Origin: Candidatus Hydrogenedentota bacterium
Lineage (GTDB): Bacteria > Hydrogenedentota > Hydrogenedentia > Hydrogenedentales > SLHB01
Direction: 5' to 3'
DNA length: 5,787 nucleotides
Assembly (NCBI GenBank): GCA_003557825.1
Contig: PWNM01000274.1
Location: 1 to 5,787, forward strand
Within the stretch, counting starts at the first letter, position 1; every line of letters begins with the position of its first letter. A program made the translations under genes and the position numbers. The notes under the pieces were generated by a model. That model had not been told where the DNA came from and ran no database searches. It was given only the letters and a program-made list of their open reading frames with translations. Positions 1 through 5,329 of the stretch are shown piece by piece.

Positions 1-1617
1 GAGCAGGTTGAACAGGTCCTTTCGATCGCTGAGCTCCGGCGCAACGGCATAGAATGCCCCATTGCCGTCGCCCCAGTACCAGGTCGTTGCGAGGCACTCG
101 TGGTAGACCAAGTCCCAAAGGGGAATGCGTACGGCGGGATTAATGCCGTATGCAAGGTAGTCCGGGTCCAGGGCGTCTCGCGACTCAATCGGAATGAGCT
201 GGCCGATCTCGTCCATCTGCCACCAGAAGGGTCCGCTCATCATGCCCTCGGCGTAGTCGAGCCAAGGGACAGCCCAGGCTTTGCCGTGTTCGCCGCCGGC
301 CACCTGGCGCAGATCCCGAATATAGCGTTGGAGCCGGATGCGATACATGAGGTCATCGCGTTGGTCGGCTTCCCGACTCGGCGTATAATCTTCGAGCAAC
401 CCTATGGTCGGATTGACATCGATGAAACGGGCCGTCTTTGGATGATCGTCGAGTTGTGCTTCGAGTTTGCGCCGCGCTACGCGAGGCATCAGACTCGCCG
501 CCCGATGATAGAACTGACGGCCGTCGGCCCCCAACCAGCCTTTAAGCCGTTCGCCGTCGACCCCGGTATAGGCCTCCTCGATAGGGGCCAGGTAGCCGTC
601 CTCACGGGGCTCGTCGCTCACGATGAAGTCGCTGAAGTTCTCGTATTCGCTGACCAAAAACCCCAACTCGCGCATCATCATGATGTCCTCTATCGGATAC
701 GGATTGTTGGCGCTAATGACGGCCCGGTCGATGCCGGCCGCGCGGGCTTCCTTGGCAAACCGTCGTTGCAATCCGGTCGTCTGCGCGCCGCGGTCATCAA
801 GGCCTGCGCCCCAAACCACTATGGCTCCGGCGAGTTGATCCACTAGGGGTGTCTCGCGCTGCTTGTCGCGCAGGGTCCGGAACAATCCGTTTTCCTGGGC
901 ATAGGCCCGAAAATGCCGGGCCATTGCAACGTATCCGCCGTCATCGATAAACCGATACGACATGCGCCGGGCATACCGAAAGGCCTCCATGTTGTGGAAC
1001 AGTTCGACCTGCGGCCAAGCATGGTCGTGCGCATCAGGAGCCAGCCGGACCAACACACACGTCGGCGTGTCGAGCATCACCATAACGCCATCGCCTTCGG
1101 CCCCATCCAACACGCCGACCCACGGCATATCGAGTCCGTTGACATTGCCGTAGACCACCAGCGCCGCATCGCGATGCTTCGGGTCATCCTGAGGAATGAT
1201 AACACCGCCGGAACGGTTGTTGAATACCAGCCGCCCCTCCGTTAGGTCTGCCATTGGCTTCGGGGGATACGGCAGCAACACGTTAATGCTACGGCCATCG
1301 GCATCGACCAGGAAATCGACCACGCCGTCGTCCAGCACCCGCACCGAACAGCGAAACCCTTCATCGTTGTCCCGATCACGAAAGGCGATCTCGAGCTGAT
1401 CCGAATAAGGCTGCTCGACCGAGGTCGTCTCGAACCGGTCCGACCCGGCCACCCAAGTCCGCCCCGTTCGCGTATCGGTGAACGTATACCGATGCGCCGA
1501 AGCCTCAAAGGTCAGGGTAAGCACGTCCCGCTGAATCGTGACCGTATCGGACATGATTTCTCCCTGCGACACACCGGACACCAAACCGGCCAGTAAAATC
1601 CCCACGGCAATACCCAT
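1..1617 (-). CDS. Secreted GH129/GH101-like glycoside hydrolase, N-terminal 539 residues (partial at left edge)
   Basis: An open frame runs without a stop from ATG at 1617-1615 to base 1, so the C-terminus is missing. The start is fixed by AAAGGAG (1624-1630), 6 nt away. Residues 2-16 are hydrophobic and look like a signal peptide, although no basic residue precedes them. Residues 22 to about 260 look like a beta-rich N-terminal domain. A TIM-barrel-like part begins near W269 (AIVVWG). Family-like motifs follow: DVNPTIGLLEDY from D400, GGEHGKAWAVPWLDYAEGM around E443 to E457, and YHECLATTWYWGDG at 505-518. From memory, GH129 alpha-N-acetylgalactosaminidase NagBb uses Asp435 as nucleophile and Glu478 as acid/base; D400 and E443 have the same spacing of 43. 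A role in cleaving alpha-linked GalNAc or a related sugar outside the cytoplasm is inferred; the real substrate is unknown. It is divergent from the DUF6807 gene. Confidence 0.75.
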   Translation of the reverse strand, partial: MGIAVGILLAGLVSGVSQGEIMSDTVTIQRDVLTLTFEASAHRYTFTDTRTGRTWVAGSDRFETTSVEQPYSDQLEIAFRDRDNDEGFRCSVRVLDDGVVDFLVDADGRSINVLLPYPPKPMADLTEGRLVFNNRSGGVIIPQDDPKHRDAALVVYGNVNGLDMPWVGVLDGAEGDGVMVMLDTPTCVLVRLAPDAHDHAWPQVELFHNMEAFRYARRMSYRFIDDGGYVAMARHFRAYAQENGLFRTLRDKQRETPLVDQLAGAIVVWGAGLDDRGAQTTGLQRRFAKEARAAGIDRAVISANNPYPIEDIMMMRELGFLVSEYENFSDFIVSDEPREDGYLAPIEEAYTGVDGERLKGWLGADGRQFYHRAASLMPRVARRKLEAQLDDHPKTARFIDVNPTIGLLEDYTPSREADQRDDLMYRIRLQRYIRDLRQVAGGEHGKAWAVPWLDYAEGMMSGPFWWQMDEIGQLIPIESRDALDPDYLAYGINPAVRIPLWDLVYHECLATTWYWGDGNGAFYAVAPELSDRKDLFNLL

Positions 1618-1623
1618 TTCAAA

Positions 1624-1630
1624 CTCCTTT
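1624..1630 (-). promoter_or_regulatory. Ribosome binding site of the GH129-like gene
   Basis: AAAGGAG on the minus strand lies 6 nt before ATG 1617. It decides this start over the in-frame TTG codons further upstream and over the internal ATG at codon 22. Confidence 0.75.
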
Positions 1631-1669
1631 CGATGATAAAGACCCAATCCAAACAACCATAAGGCGTAT

Positions 1670-1698
1670 AGAATACAGTTTGTGCCGTGATACGTCCA
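1670..1698 (-). promoter_or_regulatory. Candidate sigma70-type promoter for the GH129-like gene
   Basis: On the minus strand, TGGACG (1698-1693) and TATTCT (1675-1670) are separated by 17 bp, each matching 4 of 6 consensus bases. A transcript would start near 1663 and leave a leader of about 45 nt. This is a pattern match only. Confidence 0.35.
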
Positions 1699-1728
1699 TT
1701 GACCCACCGGGCTGCAGATAGGTATGGT
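1699..1728 (+). promoter_or_regulatory. Candidate sigma70-type promoter for the DUF6807 gene
   Basis: TTGACC (1699-1704) and TATGGT (1723-1728) are separated by 18 bp. The -35 box directly abuts the -35 box of the divergent promoter. A start near 1735 would give a leader of about 50 nt. The -10 box lies inside one arm of the inverted repeat AACCATA (1655-1661) / TATGGTT (1723-1729), so a regulator bound there could block it. This is inferred from sequence pattern only. Confidence 0.4.
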
Positions 1729-1784
1729 TAGACCCACAGCATAGGACACGGCGCAGAGGAGCCGAAACCAGAAGGAGCCGATCG

Positions 1785-2759
1785 ATGAGGATAAGACAAA
1801 TAGGAATAGTGCAGATGCTCGTGGCGGCGGTGGTGTTGGCCCCGTGGCCGGCGGCAGGCGAGGACGCCCAGTCGGTGAGCGCGACGGTCGAAGACGATCG
1901 TATCGTGGTGTATGTAGACGGCGAAGAGTTTACGGCGTACAACTTCAGCGAGGAGCACAAATATCCGTTCTTTTACCCCGTCAACGGACCGCAGACGGGA
2001 GTTAGCGTGACCACATGGGATCAGCCGCCCTACCCGCACCATAGCTCGCTCTATGTGAGCCTCGATATGGTCCGTTCCGAAAGCGTCGAACGCGGGAATT
2101 ATTGGCAACCGCGCCACGAACTCGACACGGGCCAGGTGTTTTCCCGGGCTCCACGTGTCATTGAGGATACCGGCGACAAGGTGGTGATTCGGGATGAATG
2201 CGACTGGATTGTAACCGCGGCGGACGCCCATCAACTCAAGGACACGCGAACGGTGACCATCACCGCGCCCTCGCCGTCCGTACGGATTCTCGATTTCGAG
2301 TTCGATTTTCACGTATTGAAGGATCTTGAGGTGGGACCCACGGGGCACTCGTTCTTTAGCGTACGCATGGAGCCGAAGCTGGCCGTGGGCGACCCGGGCC
2401 ATGGATTTGAAGACGTGGCGGCCCTCGGAACGGGGACCATCGTGGATTCGGAAGGCAACACTAACGAGGCAGGCACGCGGGGTCACACCGGCGCGTCCTG
2501 GTGCGCCTACTACGGCGCACACCATGGCGAGACCGAAGGCGTGGCGCTAATACAACACTCGGGCAATCCCGAGTACCCGGCGCCCTGGTTCAACCGCGAC
2601 TACGGATTTATGTCGCCCACGCCCTTTGACTTTATCGACGCCCCCGTATCCCTCCCCGAAGGATCCAGGGCTACCATGCGCTATCGGGTCGTGGTGTTCG
2701 CCGGCGACCCGGACGAAGCCGACATCGCCAAGTGGCACGCCGACTTCGAAGGCCGCTGA
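1785..2759 (+). CDS. Secreted DUF6807 family protein (often annotated 'methane oxygenase PmoA')
   Basis: Complete 324-residue protein starting at ATG 1785, with GAAGGAG (1771-1777) 7 nt upstream. A signal peptide is clear: basic MRIR, a hydrophobic core at about 7-20, and likely cleavage after the PAAG at 22-25. The mature part is beta-rich and carries the conserved blocks I recognise from DUF6807: KYPFFYPVNGP (59-69), SVTTWDQ then PHHSSLYVSLDMV (84-96), a GNYWQPRHELDTGQVFSR stretch (104-121), GPTGHSFFSVRME (184-196), and PAPWFNRDYGFMSPTP (265-280). The name 'PmoA' is misleading: nothing here resembles membrane-bound particulate methane monooxygenase, and there are no transmembrane segments after the signal. 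The family's biochemical role is not known to me. Histidines 85, 86 and 188 are candidates for a metal or active site. Divergence from a glycoside hydrolase-like gene suggests a role in extracellular or periplasmic sugar metabolism, which is inference. Confidence 0.85.
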   Translation: MRIRQIGIVQMLVAAVVLAPWPAAGEDAQSVSATVEDDRIVVYVDGEEFTAYNFSEEHKYPFFYPVNGPQTGVSVTTWDQPPYPHHSSLYVSLDMVRSESVERGNYWQPRHELDTGQVFSRAPRVIEDTGDKVVIRDECDWIVTAADAHQLKDTRTVTITAPSPSVRILDFEFDFHVLKDLEVGPTGHSFFSVRMEPKLAVGDPGHGFEDVAALGTGTIVDSEGNTNEAGTRGHTGASWCAYYGAHHGETEGVALIQHSGNPEYPAPWFNRDYGFMSPTPFDFIDAPVSLPEGSRATMRYRVVVFAGDPDEADIAKWHADFEGR

Positions 2760-2829
2760 TCCGACACCGAACACCGGCCGACATACTTGCTATTGGCCCG
2801 AGTCGCACAGCGTTGGATGGATCGTATCG
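2760..2829. other. Short convergent intergenic gap without a clear terminator
   Basis: These 70 bp separate the stop of the plus-strand DUF6807 gene from the stop of the minus-strand Fic gene. I found no GC-rich hairpin followed by a T-run on either strand, so termination here, if any, is not of the simple intrinsic type. Confidence 0.5.
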
Positions 2830-4068
2830 TCATGGCGCATGCTCCCCATAGGAGGGTGCGCGTCCCTCGGTGGTCTGGCCGGGCGCCGCTTCGTCCTCGG
2901 CGGGCGTCGTTAGCTCCTGGTGGTCGAACAGGGCAAGATAGGGTTCGTACCGATAGCGGCGGTTGCGTTGCTGACCTGTGATCTCCTTTAGTATGCCTAG
3001 CCGTTCGAGGTCATCGACGACATGGGCGGCGGTGACATAGGCACAGTCGAGGTGGCGCTGGACCATTCGGATCGATACGATGGGATGCTCGTATAGATAA
3101 TCGAGGAGGCGAAGGCCGTTGGTGGCGGCGGCCCCTTGGGCGATCTGTTGGCGGTGTTCCTCGCGCAGTGTGAGGATGGCGCGGGCGGTGTGGGCGGCGG
3201 CTTGGCTGACCTCAGAGACGCCGCGAAGGAAGAACCGAAGCCAGCCTTCCCAGTCGCCGTCGTTGCGGATGGCGGTAAGACGATCGTAATACTGGGCACG
3301 GTGGGCCTTGAAGTAGTAGGAAAGGTAGAGCAAGGGCCGCTGGAGGACGCCCCGCTCGCAGAGCAGAAGGGTGATCAGCAAGCGCCCGACCCGGCCGTTG
3401 CCATCTAGAAAGGGGTGGATGGTCTCGAACTGGGCATGGGCGAGTCCGACATGGATGAGCAGGGGGAAAGTCTGGCGGTCATGGAGGAACGTCTCGAAAT
3501 CGGCCAGAGCGCGCTCCATTTCATGGGGCGGAGGGGGCACAAACTCGTCGTTGGCAAGGGTGCAGCCAGTAGGACCGATCCAGTTTTGCGAGGTACGGAA
3601 TTCGCCGGGCTGGCGTTCCTGGCCCCGTACGTTCTCGAGCAATCGGCCATGGATCTCCCGGATCAGGCGCAGCGAGAGCGGCAACGTGGCCAGGCGCTCC
3701 AAGCCGTGATTCATGGCCGCGACGTAGTTGATAACCTCCTCAACGTCCCGAGGTTCGTCTTCGGTGAGACCGTCGGCTTCGAACTCTAACACGTCCTCGA
3801 GGGTACTCTGCGTCCCTTCAATTTGGGAACTAAGCACCGCTTCCTGACGGACGTACATGGCAACAAAGAGGTCTGGATTAGGCAGGACGGAAGCCACGCC
3901 GTCCAGTCGGCCGAGGGCGCGGTCTGCTTCGGACAGCATACGGGCCAAGTCGCGGCCCTGAACGAGGGGGGGGTCCGGCGGCAGCGGGGTTGGGATAAAC
4001 GCACGATAGGCTCCCTGCCCCGATCCCTGAGTGATGTAACGACCTGCTCTATTTGCTGTTTGCGCCAT
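2830..4068 (-). CDS. Fic-domain protein (probable AMP transferase) with C-terminal winged helix
   Basis: 412 residues from ATG 4068, chosen because AGGAG (4074-4078) lies 5 nt upstream. An in-frame GTG at 4098 would add 10 residues but has its G-rich stretch touching the start. Domains in order: a Fic N-terminal domain at about 25-115, the Fic core at about 130-270 with HPFLDGNGRVGR at 218-229, and a winged-helix domain at about 310-375. The core motif fits HPFx(D/E)GNGRxxR: His218 would be the catalytic base, Asp222 and Asn224 would bind Mg2+ and phosphate. SSQIEG at 80-85 matches the class II inhibitory motif (S/T)xxxE(G/N), so Glu84 should block ATP and keep the enzyme self-inhibited. Known relatives transfer AMP to Ser, Thr or Tyr of proteins; the target here is unknown. 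The Pro/Glu-rich tail after residue 385 looks disordered. It lies downstream of a decayed toxin-antitoxin pair on the same strand but probably has its own promoter. Confidence 0.93.
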   Translation of the reverse strand: MAQTANRAGRYITQGSGQGAYRAFIPTPLPPDPPLVQGRDLARMLSEADRALGRLDGVASVLPNPDLFVAMYVRQEAVLSSQIEGTQSTLEDVLEFEADGLTEDEPRDVEEVINYVAAMNHGLERLATLPLSLRLIREIHGRLLENVRGQERQPGEFRTSQNWIGPTGCTLANDEFVPPPPHEMERALADFETFLHDRQTFPLLIHVGLAHAQFETIHPFLDGNGRVGRLLITLLLCERGVLQRPLLYLSYYFKAHRAQYYDRLTAIRNDGDWEGWLRFFLRGVSEVSQAAAHTARAILTLREEHRQQIAQGAAATNGLRLLDYLYEHPIVSIRMVQRHLDCAYVTAAHVVDDLERLGILKEITGQQRNRRYRYEPYLALFDHQELTTPAEDEAAPGQTTEGRAPSYGEHAP

Positions 4069-4073
4069 GCTGG

Positions 4074-4078
4074 CTCCT
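4074..4078 (-). promoter_or_regulatory. Ribosome binding site deciding the Fic start
   Basis: AGGAG on the minus strand, 5 nt before ATG 4068, favours this codon over the upstream GTG at 4098. Confidence 0.65.
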
Positions 4079-4119
4079 GTTTCAGGCGGCTGAAACACCC
4101 CCTTGTATCTTTATATCTT

Positions 4120-4149
4120 ATTTTAGATTAGGGCCATTTGTTAAAACAA
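4120..4149 (-). promoter_or_regulatory. Candidate promoter and small palindrome upstream of the Fic gene
   Basis: In an AT-rich stretch, TTGTTT (4149-4144) and TAAAAT (4125-4120) are separated by 18 bp on the minus strand. TTAACA/TAAGAT with the same spacing overlaps it. The -35 box sits in the palindrome TTGTT-AA-AACAA (4138-4149). The Fic protein carries a winged helix, so autorepression through this site is possible but unproven. Confidence 0.4.
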
Positions 4150-4263
4150 CGCACCAACCGGCCGCACAGTATCTCAGCGAAGTAAAATAACACCGCGTGT
4201 TCGTGCTGACTTGAGGGCACTATAACCAATAATTCCTTGTTTTTCTTGATAGACAACAGCGCA
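4150..4263. other. AT-richer spacer between Fic promoter and antitoxin remnant
   Basis: No credible gene, RNA or terminator was found in this stretch. Near its right end, GCGCATC occurs twice as a direct repeat (4259-4265 and 4271-4277), overlapping the end of the antitoxin remnant. Confidence 0.4.
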
Positions 4264-4419
4264 TCATGCGGCGCATCGGAGGATTTCGACTTCCTTCTCC
4301 ACGGCCGCCTCGGCGCGGGCCAACACCGCGCTGATGATCACCGTACAGACTCCCCGTTGAAGTGTGACGTTAGCGTGGCCCAGGGCAGTTTGGCCTTGCC
4401 TGCAAATGATGCAGTTCAT
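4264..4419 (-). pseudogene. YgiT-type zinc-finger antitoxin remnant (internally deleted, 51 codons)
   Basis: A 51-codon frame begins at ATG 4419 with an excellent GGAGG (4425-4429) 5 nt upstream, and ends at TGA 4264-4266. The N-terminus MNCIICRQGQTALG and the block NVTLQRGVCTVII match what I recall of YgiT-type (MqsA N-terminal-like) zinc-finger antitoxins. The end, VLARAEAAVEKEVEILRCAA, matches that family's C-terminus. Such proteins are usually about 70-80 residues with two CxxC pairs. Here C3xxC6 remains, but the middle block with the second CxxC is gone, so the join between Ile29 and Ser30 looks like an in-frame deletion of roughly 20 codons. Cys25 and Cys48 are present but not as a CxxC. 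Zinc binding is therefore doubtful. It follows the DUF4258 tail by 14 nt, the usual toxin-antitoxin order. It could still be translated. Confidence 0.6.
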
Positions 4420-4433
4420 GATTGCCTCCGTTC

Positions 4434-4532
4434 TTAGAAATCAGGACGCTGGATGGCGGGATCGGGCTCGTATGCCGTGATCACATAGCGGGGATCCTGT
4501 TCCCGGTTGTAGCCTAAAGCGACAGGTTCCCC
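4434..4532 (-). pseudogene. C-terminal remnant of a DUF4258-type toxin
   Basis: The minus-strand frame has 32 sense codons after an in-frame TGA (4533-4535) and stops at TAA (4434-4436). It reads VALGYNREQDPRYVITAYEP and continues with DPAIQRPDF before the stop. The YVITxYEPDP...DF ending is typical of DUF4258 proteins, small RelE-like/ribonuclease-type toxins that are often encoded just before YgiT-type antitoxins. The N-terminal half of the usual 80-100 residue protein, with its RHAxxRMxxR-like start, is absent: only about 50 bp separate this fragment from the tRNA terminator. No start codon with a ribosome binding site is visible. The fragment is short, so the assignment leans on the adjacent YgiT-like frame. 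Confidence 0.5.
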
Positions 4533-4583
4533 TCAAAACTCCGCCACATTAACCACATACTGACCACATCAAGGAACGGACAC

Positions 4584-4624
4584 AAAAACGGCCCAAGGGG
4601 TTAGTTTCCTAACTCCTTGGGCCG
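4584..4624 (-). terminator. Strong intrinsic terminator after tRNA-Pro
   Basis: Bases 4589-4624 form a 16-bp hairpin with a 4-nt loop and a single G-U pair. On the minus strand it is followed by TTTTT (4588-4584). It begins 13 nt past the tRNA CCA end, so it ends the MerR-tRNA transcript. The opposite side lacks a T-run, so it acts in one direction only. Confidence 0.9.
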
Positions 4625-4637
4625 CTCAAGCTTAAAA

Positions 4638-4715
<78 letters not shown>

Positions 4716-4743
4716 ACCGAAACATGGTGATAGTGGTGTGTCG

Positions 4744-5085
4744 TCACTCGTTGTCGAGAAGGTCCAGCAAGGCTCGGATCTCGGCTTCGATGGCGTCGAT
4801 CCGGTCGATGACCTCCTGCTGGGTTCGCGGGCGGCCTTCGCCGCGGAGTTCTTCCGCGAGCCGTTGCCGCGCCCCTTCCGTGGTCATCCGTTCGACCCAG
4901 AGAAGCTGGCGGATCCGCCGGACAATCTCGATGTCTTCGGCAGTGTAATACCGCCTCTTCGAACGAGTGCGTTTGGGTTTCAACTGTGGAAACCGTGCTT
5001 CCCATTGTCGCAAGACGTGGATGGGAACCTGGGTTTCTTCGCTCACTTCGGAAATGGAGTGGCGTTTTTCTTCGTGAGCAACCAT
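4744..5085 (-). CDS. Small MerR-family transcriptional regulator
   Basis: 113 residues from ATG 5085, the only start after an in-frame TAG 15 bases upstream; the ribosome binding site is weak (a TAGGA about 13 nt away). Residues 9-31 form the helix-turn-helix (ISEVSEETQVPIHVLRQWEARF). RRYYTAEDIEIVRRI at 44-58 is the MerR wing and following helix. Residues 85-112 should form the antiparallel coiled-coil dimer helix (EVIDRIDAIEAEIRALLDLL). There is no C-terminal effector-binding domain and no cysteine at all, so it is not a metal-sensing MerR of the classical type. It belongs to the short single-domain group. The gene is followed at once by tRNA-Pro and a terminator and is divergent from purC. 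I recall a similar short MerR gene between ihfA and tRNA-Pro in Pseudomonas; no ihfA is seen here. The regulated genes are unknown. Confidence 0.92.
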   Translation of the reverse strand: MVAHEEKRHSISEVSEETQVPIHVLRQWEARFPQLKPKRTRSKRRYYTAEDIEIVRRIRQLLWVERMTTEGARQRLAEELRGEGRPRTQQEVIDRIDAIEAEIRALLDLLDNE

Positions 5086-5105
5086 GAAATGATACCAATC
5101 CTACG

Positions 5106-5130
5106 TTCGTTTTGCAACCTTTGGAACGAA
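5106..5130. promoter_or_regulatory. Candidate operator: inverted repeat in the MerR leader
   Basis: TTCGTT (5106-5111) and AACGAA (5125-5130) form perfect 6-bp arms around a 13-bp spacer. The repeat lies between the candidate MerR promoter and the MerR start, a position that suits autorepression. Binding is inferred, not shown. Confidence 0.35.
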
Positions 5131-5140
5131 ATCTGGGGGT

Positions 5141-5169
5141 ATTGTAGCCTACATTCAAGTATAGGTCGA
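5141..5169 (-). promoter_or_regulatory. Candidate promoter for the MerR-tRNA-Pro unit
   Basis: On the minus strand TCGACC (5169-5164) and TACAAT (5146-5141) are separated by 17 bp; the -10 box matches 5 of 6 bases. Transcription would begin near 5134, about 50 nt before the MerR start. Confidence 0.45.
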
Positions 5170-5178
5170 ATGGACGGT

Positions 5179-5207
5179 TTGAACCACCGGTCGGTTTCTG
5201 TTTAACT
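5179..5207 (+). promoter_or_regulatory. Weak candidate promoter for purC
   Basis: TTGAAC (5179-5184) and TTAACT (5202-5207) have a 17-bp spacer. The -35 box is good, the -10 box poor (3 of 6). It would give purC a leader of about 115 nt. Confidence 0.25.
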
Positions 5208-5244
5208 CAGGCTCCATTTAAGGCAAACCAAGGCGAAGCAGTCT

Positions 5245-5300
5245 CGAGGGGCGCACTGGCGCATTCCCTCGGTTCGGCACAAAGCCCGTCGAGCAGGCTT
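5245..5300 (+). promoter_or_regulatory. Two hairpins in the purC leader
   Basis: The first hairpin pairs CGAGGG (5245-5250) with CCCTCG (5266-5271), then GCGC (5251-5254) with GCGC (5259-5262) around the loop ACTG, with a 3-nt bulge. The second pairs AAGCC (5282-5286) with GGCTT (5296-5300). Neither is followed by a T-run, so they are not plain terminators. I do not recognise a known riboswitch, including the purine class. Confidence 0.35.
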
Positions 5301-5329
5301 CAAACGCACATCAGGGGATGTACACAACA

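Noticed and set aside
100..846. 248-codon plus-strand open frame
   Set aside because: It lies opposite the GH129-like gene, which has recognisable motifs and a ribosome binding site. The plus-strand product has no recognisable motif and its start has no ribosome binding site.
2402..2411. TGGATTTGAA shared with the tRNA-Pro 3' half (4651-4660), as a possible attachment site
   Set aside because: Only 10 bases match, the copy lies inside the DUF6807 coding sequence, and there is no integrase nearby.
1728..2525. 265-codon minus-strand open frame opposite the DUF6807 gene
   Set aside because: It is a shadow of the high-GC coding strand. The plus-strand protein carries a signal peptide and family motifs throughout.
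1785..2759. Particulate methane monooxygenase subunit A, as the family label 'PmoA' might suggest
   Set aside because: True PmoA is a multi-pass membrane protein encoded with pmoB and pmoC. This one is a soluble, secreted protein with no such neighbours.
3415..3789. Plus-strand frames opposite the Fic gene
   Set aside because: They are antisense to the conserved Fic core motif and have no independent support.
4259..4277. Short repeats around GCGCATC as a mobile element end
   Set aside because: The repeats are only 7 bp and no transposase or matching distant end is seen.
4237..4437. 66-codon plus-strand frame
   Set aside because: It overlaps the YgiT-like remnant on the other strand, which has a better ribosome binding site and recognisable family sequence.
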